A stretch of 64,000 bases of DNA from Finegoldia magna ATCC 53516 (lineage in GTDB: Bacteria; Bacillota; Clostridia; Tissierellales; Peptoniphilaceae). Shown here piece by piece: positions 1 through 9,067 of the stretch. The stretch is from contig NZ_CM000955.1 of the NCBI RefSeq assembly GCF_000159695.1, positions 186,001 to 250,000 on the forward strand. The letters are read 5' to 3'. Below the pieces are notes generated by a model. That model was given only the letters and a program-made list of their open reading frames with translations. It had not been told where the DNA came from and did no database searches. How positions within the stretch are numbered: the stretch's first letter is position 1; every line of letters begins with the position of its first letter. The position numbers and the translations under genes are program-made.

Positions 1-35
1 GAAAAAACGCTTTTTAATTTATCAAATATACCCAT
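1..35 (-). CDS. N-terminus of a gene cut by the left window edge
   Basis: Reading leftwards, an ATG at 35-33 preceded by a GGAGG ribosome binding site (41-45) opens a frame coding MGIFDKLKSVF before the window ends. Too little is visible to name the product. It begins 15 bp after the stop of the small membrane protein gene to its right, so the two are probably co-transcribed. Confidence 0.55.
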   Translation of the reverse strand, partial: MGIFDKLKSVF

Positions 36-50
36 AATATCCTCCAAATT

Positions 51-332
51 TTAAATAATACGATACATCAAATAAAGTCCTGCTAAAATGATTAAAATGA
101 AAAGCAAAATATCAAAATCTCTGTTTTTAATCGCACTCAACATCTCCAAAACAATCATAATCAACACAATAGCAATGGATGCGTAGATGAAAATATTTGA
201 TAATGGAGATATCAACACGCTTACAAGTCTAGGATAACTCATTCTAAGTTTCAATTCCACGATAAACAGAATCACGCCCAAAATCATAGACCAAAACTCG
301 TATTTGTATAATTTGTTTCTCAATTTATTCAT
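51..332 (-). CDS. small membrane protein, unknown function
   Basis: A 93-residue protein whose start is set at 332 because a GGAGG site sits 8 bases upstream; a longer in-frame reading to 434 has no ribosome binding site. The sequence shows a basic N-terminus (MNKLRNKLYKYEF) and about three hydrophobic segments (roughly residues 14-28, 43-62 and 73-90). This suggests a small integral membrane protein with a short cytoplasmic head. I do not recognise a family. It appears to be the first gene of an operon continuing past the left edge. Confidence 0.6.
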   Translation of the reverse strand: MNKLRNKLYKYEFWSMILGVILFIVELKLRMSYPRLVSVLISPLSNIFIYASIAIVLIMIVLEMLSAIKNRDFDILLFILIILAGLYLMYRII

Positions 333-473
333 AGTAGTGCCTCCCAAGATGCTTTTTACATTACTTTGAATATACTTTACTTTATTATACCATATTCGAT
401 TTGTCGCAATAAAAAAACGCGAAAATTTTTGCAAACCTTCACGATTAAAATTTATTATGATAAATTAAAAATA

Positions 474-673
474 ACAAACCATTAATGCTAAGAATATCAT
501 ACGGAGCAAATTGTTTGATTTCAAATCGAAAAAATCCGTCCAAAATCGCATTTGCGTAAGCGTTAGCGTGCTTGCGATTTTGGATTTTGAGATTTAGAAA
601 TCTTCAATTTGTGGAGTTTAGATATTCGTGCATTAAGGTTTGTTATCCAGTTTTTTTAGCATTAATGGTTTGT
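474..673. repeat. long-hairpin intergenic repeat, copy R1, with 18-bp terminal inverted repeats
   Basis: The ends are a perfect 18-bp inverted repeat: ACAAACCATTAATGCTAA at 474-491 and its complement at 656-673. Inside is the family core: AGAATATCATACGGAG (491-506), an inner stem CCAAAATCGCA (540-550) pairing perfectly with 573-583, then GATATTCGTG (621-630). The whole 200 bp can fold as one long imperfect hairpin. It fills most of the gap between the small membrane protein and the AIM24 gene; I see no ORF in the gap. Confidence 0.85.
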
Positions 674-704
674 CATTAAATACTCAATATTTAATTTTTC
701 AAAT

Positions 705-1466
705 TTATTCTAAAACAGGAGCCATTAGAACTTTACCAGTTCCTCTATACACATTCACAAGTCCTTCACCGCTTGTCGCAGAACCTATCAATGATTTACC
801 AGCTCTTTCAACTGTAAAACTCAACGATCCACTCCAAGCAATTGCCATGTTTCCATCTATCTTCAACACATCATTGTCAAGCGTTATTTCAATCAATTCT
901 TCTCTTGGTACATAAGATTCCAACGCAACAATTCCCGTTCCGTGAAGTCCTAAGTTGAACAACCCTTCTCCACCTGCAACAGCTGATGAAATATTGGATT
1001 GCATAATAGCTTTGTGTTCCAATTCAGAATCACAAGCCAAGAACAATCCATCTTCAATGATGATTTCGTTGTTCCAATCATCTGCATCCAATAAAATAAT
1101 GTGCTTGTATGTTGGTTCCAAAACCAATAATCCATCGCCTGTGTATTCAGGTTTTATAGCACCTTCACCAGTCACAGAACCACGCAAAGCTTTTTTGAAG
1201 AAATCTCCCGCGCCTTTTATTCCAGTAGTTGAACTAACATTTCCAAGCATCCATTGCATAGCTCCTGCTTGTACAGTGATATTTGATTTTGAAACATCGC
1301 ACAATAATTGTCTTCTTCTTACATTCATTTCTGATGCAAAGTAAGAACTTTGTGCTTGTTCATAATCTACGGACAAATCCCTCTTGTATTCAATAACTTT
1401 AAATGCTCCATTTTGTTCTTTGATTATAACATCATCATTGTCTTCAAAATTTTTAACTTTAAACAT
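705..1466 (-). CDS. AIM24 family protein
   Basis: A 253-residue protein of the AIM24 (DUF124) family, a beta-rich fold related to tryptophan-RNA-binding-like trimers. In bacteria the role is undefined; in yeast mitochondria Aim24 supports inner-membrane organisation. Family hallmarks seen are a glycine-rich middle (AGAMQWMLGN, GAGDFFKKALRGSVTGEGAI) and a C-terminal glycine-rich stretch with GEGLFNLGLHGTG and GEGLVNVYRGTGKV. No signal peptide or membrane segment is visible, so it should be cytoplasmic or peripheral. The ATG has a GAGGTG site, and a TATAAT hexamer lies at 1488-1493. It is divergent from the YkvI-type transporter and stands alone. Confidence 0.85.
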   Translation of the reverse strand: MFKVKNFEDNDDVIIKEQNGAFKVIEYKRDLSVDYEQAQSSYFASEMNVRRRQLLCDVSKSNITVQAGAMQWMLGNVSSTTGIKGAGDFFKKALRGSVTGEGAIKPEYTGDGLLVLEPTYKHIILLDADDWNNEIIIEDGLFLACDSELEHKAIMQSNISSAVAGGEGLFNLGLHGTGIVALESYVPREELIEITLDNDVLKIDGNMAIAWSGSLSFTVERAGKSLIGSATSGEGLVNVYRGTGKVLMAPVLE

Positions 1467-1601
1467 TTAGCACCTCTTTTCATGAATATTATATCATAAT
1501 GTTCAATTTTTCTGATTTGCATTTTATCAAATTTGTTATATAATTACGTCTTGGCTATTTTAAAATTTTATTATATAATTTTACAAAAGAAGGGGATAAT
1601 T

Positions 1602-2864
1602 ATGTCAAAAAAAATATTACACACCTCCCTTGCATACGTGGCGGTACTAACTGGTGCAGGCCTTGCAAGTGGACAGGAAATTTTGCAATATTTTACAGCT
1701 TATGGCAAATCCGGCTTGTGGACAGCGCTATTTGTTTTGATATTGCACACATTTATAGGAGCGATTATTTTGGAACTTGGTTCTTATTATTTCGCAGATG
1801 AACACAGTGATGTTTTGGACGAAATAGCATCCAAGAAATTCACAAAAGTATTCGACATTTTACTTATTTTAACTGGATTTATAATCGGATTCGTTATGCT
1901 TTCCGGTGCAGGCTCCAACCTCAACCAGCAATTTGGACTAGCACCGTGGATTGGTTCACTTATTTGTGCATTGCTTGTAATTTTCGTAGGAATGATGGAT
2001 TTTGAAAAAGTAACCAGAATTATCGGTGCATTTACGCCAGTTATCGTGGCTTTGATTTTAATCGCATCAGTCTACACAATAGCAAAATTTGACGGAAACT
2101 TTAACCACTTAGACCCAATCGCAAGAACTATTCCGAAAAACTTCGGCAATCCTTGGCTTGCAGTAGTCAATTATTTTTCATTGTGTATGATGGTAGGATT
2201 GAGTACGGCATTTGCAATTGGTGGTAACCATGTACTATCTGAAGAAGCGAAAGTCAGCGGATTGTTAGGAGGATTTATCACAGGAACAGTAACAGCTCTT
2301 TTGGCAGTTGTTTTGTTCATGAGAGTTGACATTCTAAAAGATGCAGACCTTCCTACACAAGTTTTAATCGAAGAAATCAATCCAGTTTTAGGTTTGATAA
2401 TGAGTTTGGTAATATTTGGAATGATTTTCAACACAGCTATCGGGTTGTATTATTCGTTAGCCAAAAGATTTTCAAAGGACAATCCGGCAAAATACAAAAT
2501 GTATTTGATAGGATTTGTAACGATAGGATTTTTCCTAAGCTTTTTAGGATTCAGAAAACTTATCAGCATCACTTATCCAATCATAGGATACGCTGGAATA
2601 ATTCTTATAACATTCTTGATTTACGCATATATAAGAGATTTCCAAAAAATCAAAAAAGAATCCAAGAGAAGATTTAAAATCTTGGATTTGTTGGAAAAGA
2701 AATACGACGACGATCAAGATTACACTAAAAAAGACGAACGAAAAGTAAAATCTATGATTAATCAGTCAAACTTAGACAACGACGTATTGGAAGAAGAAAT
2801 GGAAACTATGGCTGAAGAAAATCAAGAAGACGACGATGTTACTGAAGAAAACACAGAAAAATAA
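1602..2864 (+). CDS. YkvI family membrane protein (putative transporter)
   Basis: A 420-residue polytopic protein with about ten hydrophobic segments, similar to B. subtilis YkvI, a family distantly related to LeuT-fold amino-acid or cation symporters. The N-terminal segment carries TGAGLASGQE, an unwound-helix glycine motif as in LeuT-fold carriers. The substrate is unknown. The ATG at 1602 follows AAGAAGGGG, so an upstream in-frame ATG at 1533 is probably not used. The last ~75 residues are hydrophilic and very acidic (LEEEMETMAEENQEDDDVTEE), probably a disordered cytoplasmic tail. Promoter candidates are TTGCAT-16-TATAAT (1517-1544) and TTGGCT-17-TATAAT (1551-1579). It ends at a strong terminator. 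Confidence 0.8.
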   Translation: MSKKILHTSLAYVAVLTGAGLASGQEILQYFTAYGKSGLWTALFVLILHTFIGAIILELGSYYFADEHSDVLDEIASKKFTKVFDILLILTGFIIGFVMLSGAGSNLNQQFGLAPWIGSLICALLVIFVGMMDFEKVTRIIGAFTPVIVALILIASVYTIAKFDGNFNHLDPIARTIPKNFGNPWLAVVNYFSLCMMVGLSTAFAIGGNHVLSEEAKVSGLLGGFITGTVTALLAVVLFMRVDILKDADLPTQVLIEEINPVLGLIMSLVIFGMIFNTAIGLYYSLAKRFSKDNPAKYKMYLIGFVTIGFFLSFLGFRKLISITYPIIGYAGIILITFLIYAYIRDFQKIKKESKRRFKILDLLEKKYDDDQDYTKKDERKVKSMINQSNLDNDVLEEEMETMAEENQEDDDVTEENTEK

Positions 2865-2870
2865 TATGTG

Positions 2871-2896
2871 GGCTGCTTTTGTAAGCAGCCTTTTTT
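2871..2896 (+). terminator. rho-independent terminator of the YkvI-type gene
   Basis: GGCTGCTT (2871-2878), a TTGT loop, AAGCAGCC (2883-2890) and six Ts. It lies seven bases after the stop codon. Confidence 0.93.
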
Positions 2897-2946
2897 AGTG
2901 GAAATTTTTGTAGATTAGAAAGTCCTACGGATTAGAAACCTCAGCT

Positions 2947-3126
2947 AATTAAAAAATCCTCCGGCTAAGAATATCATACGGAACAAATTGTTTGATTTCA
3001 AATCGAAAAAATCTATCAAAAATCGTATTCGCGTAAGCGTTAGCGTGCTTACGATTTTAGGATTTTAAGATTTAGAAATCTTCAATTTGTGTAGTCTAGA
3101 TATTCGTGACAGAGGATTTTTAATTT
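2947..3126. repeat. long-hairpin intergenic repeat, copy R2
   Basis: The core resembles R1 (AGAATATCATACGGA at 2969-2983; CTAGATATTCGTG at 3096-3108). The inner stem is AAAATCGTA (3018-3026) pairing with TACGATTTT (3050-3058), where R1 has GCA/TGC, so a change in one arm is matched in the other. The outer arms AATTAAAAAATCCTC (2948-2962) and GAGGATTTTTAATT (3112-3125) also pair but are unrelated in sequence to R1's arms. Confidence 0.85.
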
Positions 3127-3178
3127 ATTACACCAAAAGATTTCTCACTTCTCCTAATCAATTTTACTTGTTATTTTC

Positions 3179-3207
3179 TTGCATCATATTTTCATTAGTG
3201 ATATACT
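3179..3207 (+). promoter_or_regulatory. sigma-A-type promoter of the YjiH-type gene
   Basis: TTGCAT at 3179-3184, a 17-base spacer, TATACT at 3202-3207, then an AGCGAGGAG ribosome binding site and the ATG at 3238. Confidence 0.75.
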
Positions 3208-3237
3208 AGGAAAAATATTTTAAAGCGAGGAGATAAT

Positions 3238-4599
3238 ATGAAAACCAATAAAAAATCCCTATTGAATTTTCTGATTCCGTCCATTATCGGGATAATTATA
3301 TTCATGATTCCCGTAAAATACGACGGCAATTGGACTATAATAGTCAAAATTTTAGCCGATTTTATCGCCAAAATTGTCGGCGATTATCTGCCAGCACTTT
3401 GTACGATTATAATTACGATATCGTTCGTGATGAGCATTATGGCAAGTTTCAATGTCAAGTTCATCAAAGAAAACAAACTTTTGAACCAAACATTTTCTGT
3501 AACTCCTGTTTGGTTAGTACTTAGAATTCTAGGATTTATAGTCGTGTGGATGGTAGTGTTGAAGGACAAGCTTAACCTTGGGCCGTTTTTCGACATGATA
3601 GTTGCCGATGAATCTGCTACATTTATACTCAACGATTTGTTGACATCACTTGTAATTATTTTCGTAATAGCAAGCATGCTACTCCCACTGTTGCTTGATT
3701 TCGGTCTTTTGGAATTTATCGGTGCGATTTTCACAAAAATAATGCGCCCAGTGTTTTTGATTCCTGGACGTGCAGCTGTGGATTGCATCACAAGCTGGAT
3801 TGGAGATGGAACTTTAGGGGTTATGCTTACGGCTAACCAATACGAATCAGGATATTATTCTGCCAAGGAAGCTGCGATTATTTCTACGAATTTCTCCGCA
3901 GTGTCCATAACATTCAGCCTTATCGTTTTGTCCCAAGTCGACATGGTAGATTATTTCGGAGTGTACTACCTTTTGGTGTGTCTTGTCGGAATTGTGTGTG
4001 CGATAATAATTCCAAGAATTCCACCATTGTCACTCAAAAAAGACGACTATGTAGTAGAATCAGCTCATGATAATGAAAATATATCAGAAAATTATTCTTC
4101 ATCCGTCAAGTACGGGCTTGATTTGGCAATAAAAAGAGTTGAATCGCACAAAGGGATTGGAGAATTTTTGAAAAACGGATTGGAAAATGCATTCGGAATG
4201 TGGTTTTCGGTGATGCCGATTGTTATGATAATCGGAACGGCATCACTTGTACTTGCAAACAACACTCAAGTTTTTGAAATCCTTGGCAAGCCATTTTTGC
4301 CACTGTTGAATTTCTTGAAAGTTCCAGAAAGTTTGGAAGCTTCCAAGACAATGATTGTAGGTTTCAGCGACATGTTCACACCATCAATCATAGCTGCAAG
4401 CACAATTCAATCGCAAATGACCAAATTCATCGTAGCGACAATTTCCGTAACGCAATTAATCTACTTATCAGAAGTCGGTGGACTAATCCTCGCATCGTCA
4501 ATTCCTGTAAATTTATTCGAATTGTTCGTAATTTTTATCGAACGAACAATAATCTCACTTTTGATAGTAGCTCCAATCGCACATTTGTTGTTTATGTAA
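3238..4599 (+). CDS. YjiH family membrane protein (nucleoside recognition/GATE domain)
   Basis: A 453-residue protein with about ten membrane segments, matching the YjiH family, which carries the Gate (nucleoside-recognition) domain also found in NupC-type carriers and spore maturation proteins SpmA/SpmB. Supporting sequence includes PVFLIPGRAAVDCITSWIGDGTLGVML in the first half and GFSDMFTPSI, SEVGGLILASSIPV in the second, the two re-entrant halves typical of the family. The substrate is unknown. It has its own promoter and a strong terminator immediately downstream, so it is monocistronic. A hydrophilic loop around residues 262-300 separates the two halves. Confidence 0.82.
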   Translation: MKTNKKSLLNFLIPSIIGIIIFMIPVKYDGNWTIIVKILADFIAKIVGDYLPALCTIIITISFVMSIMASFNVKFIKENKLLNQTFSVTPVWLVLRILGFIVVWMVVLKDKLNLGPFFDMIVADESATFILNDLLTSLVIIFVIASMLLPLLLDFGLLEFIGAIFTKIMRPVFLIPGRAAVDCITSWIGDGTLGVMLTANQYESGYYSAKEAAIISTNFSAVSITFSLIVLSQVDMVDYFGVYYLLVCLVGIVCAIIIPRIPPLSLKKDDYVVESAHDNENISENYSSSVKYGLDLAIKRVESHKGIGEFLKNGLENAFGMWFSVMPIVMIIGTASLVLANNTQVFEILGKPFLPLLNFLKVPESLEASKTMIVGFSDMFTPSIIAASTIQSQMTKFIVATISVTQLIYLSEVGGLILASSIPVNLFELFVIFIERTIISLLIVAPIAHLLFM

Positions 4600-4601
4600 A
4601 C

Positions 4602-4632
4602 AAAAACCAGAGAAACATTCTCTGGTTTTTTT
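4602..4632. terminator. bidirectional terminator between convergent genes
   Basis: AAAAACCAGAGAA (4602-4614), an ACA loop, TTCTCTGG (4618-4625) and seven Ts. The A-run on the left lets it also serve the minus-strand hydrolase gene. Confidence 0.9.
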
Positions 4633-4634
4633 GA

Positions 4635-5288
4635 TTATTCCATTAAAAATTCACTAATACACTCAGCTATTTCAACTGGCTTTTCAGTGTGAAAATCGTG
4701 TGATGTATTCTGGATAAATAGTGATTGTATATTCTCTTGATTATTATTTTTTTCTACTTTGTTTTTCTTATATTCATATAAATCATCTGGTGTATCAGCT
4801 AATAATAACAGCGTTTTTACTTTTATATGCATGTCAAAAACATCCACATCTTCTTTGAACTTTATATAAAGCAAATTAGAAATTGTGTCAGCATTCATCT
4901 CAAGACTATTTTCTTTTATATAACTTCCACTAAATTCAACTTCTTTTTCCACAGTTGTTTTCGTGAAATCATTCGTAATTATTGCCCCGTCTAAAATAAC
5001 TAATTTATCTGGTTTTATCACTTCAATGTTCCTAATCAATAAGTCTGCACCTAGTGAATATCCAATAACTACTGAATTTTTTGGTATCTGAGTTTCTATC
5101 CATTTTCCAAAATCTTCTTTGTTTTCGACGTTCACATCTATATTTGAATATTGTCCAGGTAAATTGATATATTCAATGGTATAATTGAATTTATTTAACT
5201 CTTTTTCAAGCTCATTTACGTTTGATTTATCACATCCTAAACCTGATAGCATATATATTTTTTTCGTTATTTCTTTTGTATGATTCAT
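4635..5288 (-). CDS. alpha/beta hydrolase
   Basis: A 217-residue small alpha/beta-hydrolase. The nucleophile elbow is GYSLG (Ser in the middle), with a likely acid in LLLADTPDD and a histidine in TSHDFH near the C-terminus, giving the expected Ser-Asp-His order. No signal peptide is seen, so it should be a cytoplasmic esterase or lipase-like enzyme of unknown substrate. I place the start at the ATG at 5288, two bases after the stop of the SIMPL gene, implying translational coupling; an upstream GTG at 5306 is possible but has no ribosome binding site. Confidence 0.78.
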   Translation of the reverse strand: MNHTKEITKKIYMLSGLGCDKSNVNELEKELNKFNYTIEYINLPGQYSNIDVNVENKEDFGKWIETQIPKNSVVIGYSLGADLLIRNIEVIKPDKLVILDGAIITNDFTKTTVEKEVEFSGSYIKENSLEMNADTISNLLYIKFKEDVDVFDMHIKVKTLLLLADTPDDLYEYKKNKVEKNNNQENIQSLFIQNTSHDFHTEKPVEIAECISEFLME

Positions 5289-5290
5289 AT

Positions 5291-5938
5291 TTATTCTATT
5301 GTCCACGTAATTGTAACAGTATCTTGCACATCGATATCGTCAGCCTCGATGTCTATGTCATATGTCGATGCCGCTTCACAAACCATCAAATCATCCATCG
5401 GCGAAGAATATATCTCAATTTCTCCCCACGAATAATCTATGTTTAGTATTTCTTTCAACTTCACACCAGAAGCCTTCGCCAACACCTTTGCCTTCGTCGT
5501 AGAATCTTCTACAGCTTTTTCTAGCAAATCATTCTTGACCTTTTCCTTGTCCTTTACAGTGTGATTGATTTCAAACTTCACTTTTACATCGCAATGCGCC
5601 AATTCGTACAAAACTTTCCCCAGTATCTTATTGTCATTTTCAAACTCAATATATGTGCGATGCTCGTATTCGTAACCTACGAACTTTTCCTTGTAGTCGT
5701 TATTTTTATCGTGATAACTCTTATATTTTGAATCAATCGAAAAATGAGTTGTCTTCAAATTCTTCGGATCGAGCCCCGCATTTTTCAAAGCGTCTCGTAA
5801 AATCCTCGTGTCTTGTGTCGATTGTTCAATAGTTTCGTCATAATTCCAGCGCAACCCCTCAGCCTTTATCGTAATCTTGATAGTGTCAGGCTTCACCGAA
5901 ATCTTTCCCTTACCTTTTACACGAATAGTTCTTTCCAT
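5291..5938 (-). CDS. SIMPL domain-containing protein (DUF541)
   Basis: A 215-residue SIMPL (DUF541) protein. The family is recognised by the N-terminal pattern RTIRVKGKGKISVKPDTIKITI and by a conserved C-terminal block ending in V.ITWTI. Members include periplasmic or cytosolic oligomeric proteins linked to oxidative-stress tolerance and IRAK signalling; the molecular role is unclear. No signal peptide is seen, so it should be cytoplasmic. The ATG follows AAAGGAG. Its stop is two bases from the start of the hydrolase gene. Confidence 0.85.
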   Translation of the reverse strand: MERTIRVKGKGKISVKPDTIKITIKAEGLRWNYDETIEQSTQDTRILRDALKNAGLDPKNLKTTHFSIDSKYKSYHDKNNDYKEKFVGYEYEHRTYIEFENDNKILGKVLYELAHCDVKVKFEINHTVKDKEKVKNDLLEKAVEDSTTKAKVLAKASGVKLKEILNIDYSWGEIEIYSSPMDDLMVCEAASTYDIDIEADDIDVQDTVTITWTIE

Positions 5939-5962
5939 AATAATCTCCTTTTGCTGACAAAT

Positions 5963-8900
5963 TTATCCTACAACTTCGTCGATGTACTCTGCTTGTTCCA
6001 CGATAAGATCGATGATTTTCGAGCGATAATCTTGTGGATATTTGTATTTTGCAAGAAGCCTTTTTATCGTCCTTCTCATATTTGCCCTGCCCGATTCTCT
6101 CATCATCCAATCGGAAGTCATCTCGTTTGCAATAGTCCTTGTCAAATCCTGAGTAAACTTCACAAGCTCCTCGTTAGTGTAGAAGTCCGTAATATTTTCA
6201 GGCTTACTAATCGCATGATAAAACGCCAACTCTTCCTTGCTAAGGCCAAGCTTCTTGTTCTCCTCGTCCATCTTCACCATATCTTGCGCTAACTTTATCA
6301 GCTCTTCACGAATATAATCCATATCGTACTTTGACTTCTCGTCTTCCACAACTCCCACAAAATGATCCAAACTCTTCGCGTTATCGACCATATTGTTTCG
6401 ATATCTTTTCATAATATTTTGAAGTCTTTCGGAAAAATCCTGCCCCTTAACAATATCTCCCCTGGAGAAAATAGCAATCTCATCCTTTAATAGTTTATTC
6501 AAAAGTTCAATACTGATATTTTTTTGTTCCATCTTTTTGATTTTTTCCATAAACAAAGGATCAAACAAACTAAACCCATTCTCAAAATCTTGGAACAAAT
6601 TGATAACGCCGTCGCTGTGAATGGATTTTCTCAAAAGTTTTGAAATCTCCATGTCGATTATGTGTTTTGGAATCTTACCACCAATTGTAATCCTATTCAA
6701 ACTCGTTCGTATAGCTTCGATAAATGCAGCCTCTCTTTGCTCATGTTCTGAAGTAATCGAAGAACACAAAGTGTGCGATTGTTTTAATTCGTAGGATAGC
6801 TTCTTGAATTTATTTTGGTTATCTTCTGAAAATCCCAAAACGTAATTCAAGCCATCCATTATAAGTTCTGCAATTTTTTCGTCATTGACATTTTCATCGA
6901 AGATTGCCTCATAATCAAACCTTTTGAGATAAACTTCCCTGATTTTTTCTAACTTAGCTACAAACAAAGGATAGGCAGATTTTCTGATATCGGCATTGTC
7001 GATAATTTGTTGGTCTGATTTTGTGTAATCAATCATAGCCTTCTTCAACGCATTTGCAATCCCGATATAATCCACAACCAAACCGCCCTCCTTGTCCTTG
7101 AACACACGGTTAACTCTCGCGATAGCCTGCATCAAATTGTGACCTTGCATTGGCTTAAACACATACAACGTCGCCAAACTTGGAACATCAAATCCCGTCA
7201 ACCACATATCCACGACAATCGCAATCTTGAACGGATCATCGTCGTTTTTAAACTTGCTCGCCAACTCTTCCATTTCGGATTTGTTGCCTATAATCTTCTT
7301 CCAATCCTCTGGATCGTTGTTGCTTGAAGTTGCCACCACATTAACCTTTTCATTCCAATTAGGACGAATCTCCATAATTTTCTTGTAAATCTTCACCGCA
7401 ATTTCTCTGTTGTAAGCGACAATCATAGCCTTTCCTGTCAGAAGATCTTTTCTAGTAGTTTCGTAGTGATGAATAATATCGTGAACAAGCGTATCGATAC
7501 ATTCATCAGATCCAATCACCTGCTCCAACCTACTCAAATCACGCTTACTTCGTTCGATATCATACTCATTAGCATTTTCTGCAAGCTCTTCGTACTTATC
7601 ATCAATCCTCTTCAAAATATCAGAATTCAAACCGAGATTAATTACCCTGTTTTCATAATACACAGGCTTAGTTGCACCATCCTCAACAGCTTGGCTCATA
7701 TCGTAAATATCAATATATTCCCCGAAAATTTCCTGCGTATCCTTGTCATTCTTGCTAATAGGAGTTCCAGTAAAACCAATATAAGTAGCATTCGGAAGAG
7801 ATTTTCTCACAAGCCTTGCCATCCCCGACTGAACCTTCCCGTCCTTCGATATTTTTTCACGAAGACCGTACTGTGACCTGTGAGCCTCATCTGCAATCAC
7901 AATAACATCATCACGATCAGTCAACGACTCATCAGACTCTGCGAATTTTTGCATCGTTGAGAAGAAAATCCCGTTCGACTTTCTGTCATTAAGCAAATCG
8001 TGCAAATTCTTCCTTGAAGTTGCTTGAACAGGAGTTTGCCTTAAAAACCTTCTCGCCCTCGCAAACTGTTCAAAAAGTTGTGTATCCAAATCATTCCTGT
8101 CCGTCAACACCACAAAAGTCGGATTAGAATACCATTGATCCATATTCATCAAATAATGCACATAGAAAACCATCGACTTTGATTTGCCTGAACCTTGCGT
8201 GTGCCAAAAAACACCACCCCTGCCATCTCCGATAGCCATCGCTTGTGTAGTAGAATGCGCAGCCTTTTCCACAGCAAAATATTGGTGATATTGTGCGAGG
8301 ATTTTATTTGTAGAATCATTTTGATGCTCGAAAAAAATGAAATTTCTTATAATATCCAACAACCTATGTTGCTCCAACACGCCTTCCACAAGCGTCTTGT
8401 AATCTGCATACTTCGTCGACTCATACGAACCATCCGTCGATTTCCATTCCTTATACCACGATTCTCCAGCAGTAATAGTTCCCACCTTCGTAGTCGTAAA
8501 ATCAGAAATAATATTGAAAACATTGTACACGAAAAGCTCTTCGATATCGTGCTGATAGTTTTTGATCTGCCTGTAAGCGCTCGACACATCAGAATTTAAC
8601 GAAGTCATAGATTTAAGTTCTACGACAACCAATGGAAGACCATTCACATACACCAACACATCCGGCCTTTTCGTATCCTTGCCGACAATCGTAAGCTGAT
8701 TAGTCACCACGAAAGTATTATTCATAAAATGATCGTAATCAATCAAATGCACCCTGTCTGTCACAGGCATGTTATTTTCAAGGTGAACAATTTCGATACC
8801 GTTTTGCAAATATTCGAAGAAAATCTCGTTTCGATCCACAAGAAGGCCCGCGTCGATATTCTTAATCACATGAATAGCCTGATCAATTGCAGCATCTTCC

Positions 8901-9067
8901 AGCTCACAGTTAATTCTTCTAAGAGACTCCCTCAACATCTCAGATGCAATCGGACTTTTCATACTGTCCCTTACAATATCTTGGTGAGCTACGTATTTAT
9001 ATCCCAAATCCTCGATAGCCTTGATGAAAATCTTCTCAAAACCATCTTCCAAATAAACATCACTCAT
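5963..9067 (-). CDS. hsdR: type I restriction enzyme subunit R (HsdR)
   Basis: A 1034-residue motor and nuclease subunit of a type I restriction-modification enzyme. The N-terminal nuclease domain has RPDVLVYVNGLPLVVVELKS, the D...ExK core. The helicase part has Walker A (TQGSGKSKS, near residue 305), the DEAH box (VIADEAHRSQYG), motif III (FTGTPI) and later helicase motifs (AIARVNR). The start is set at 9067, where GAGGAGG lies six bases upstream; a longer frame to 9109 would run back into hsdS. The gene overlaps the end of hsdS by 8 bp and closes the operon. Length is normal, so it looks functional. Confidence 0.95.
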   Translation of the reverse strand: MSDVYLEDGFEKIFIKAIEDLGYKYVAHQDIVRDSMKSPIASEMLRESLRRINCELEDAAIDQAIHVIKNIDAGLLVDRNEIFFEYLQNGIEIVHLENNMPVTDRVHLIDYDHFMNNTFVVTNQLTIVGKDTKRPDVLVYVNGLPLVVVELKSMTSLNSDVSSAYRQIKNYQHDIEELFVYNVFNIISDFTTTKVGTITAGESWYKEWKSTDGSYESTKYADYKTLVEGVLEQHRLLDIIRNFIFFEHQNDSTNKILAQYHQYFAVEKAAHSTTQAMAIGDGRGGVFWHTQGSGKSKSMVFYVHYLMNMDQWYSNPTFVVLTDRNDLDTQLFEQFARARRFLRQTPVQATSRKNLHDLLNDRKSNGIFFSTMQKFAESDESLTDRDDVIVIADEAHRSQYGLREKISKDGKVQSGMARLVRKSLPNATYIGFTGTPISKNDKDTQEIFGEYIDIYDMSQAVEDGATKPVYYENRVINLGLNSDILKRIDDKYEELAENANEYDIERSKRDLSRLEQVIGSDECIDTLVHDIIHHYETTRKDLLTGKAMIVAYNREIAVKIYKKIMEIRPNWNEKVNVVATSSNNDPEDWKKIIGNKSEMEELASKFKNDDDPFKIAIVVDMWLTGFDVPSLATLYVFKPMQGHNLMQAIARVNRVFKDKEGGLVVDYIGIANALKKAMIDYTKSDQQIIDNADIRKSAYPLFVAKLEKIREVYLKRFDYEAIFDENVNDEKIAELIMDGLNYVLGFSEDNQNKFKKLSYELKQSHTLCSSITSEHEQREAAFIEAIRTSLNRITIGGKIPKHIIDMEISKLLRKSIHSDGVINLFQDFENGFSLFDPLFMEKIKKMEQKNISIELLNKLLKDEIAIFSRGDIVKGQDFSERLQNIMKRYRNNMVDNAKSLDHFVGVVEDEKSKYDMDYIREELIKLAQDMVKMDEENKKLGLSKEELAFYHAISKPENITDFYTNEELVKFTQDLTRTIANEMTSDWMMRESGRANMRRTIKRLLAKYKYPQDYRSKIIDLIVEQAEYIDEVVG

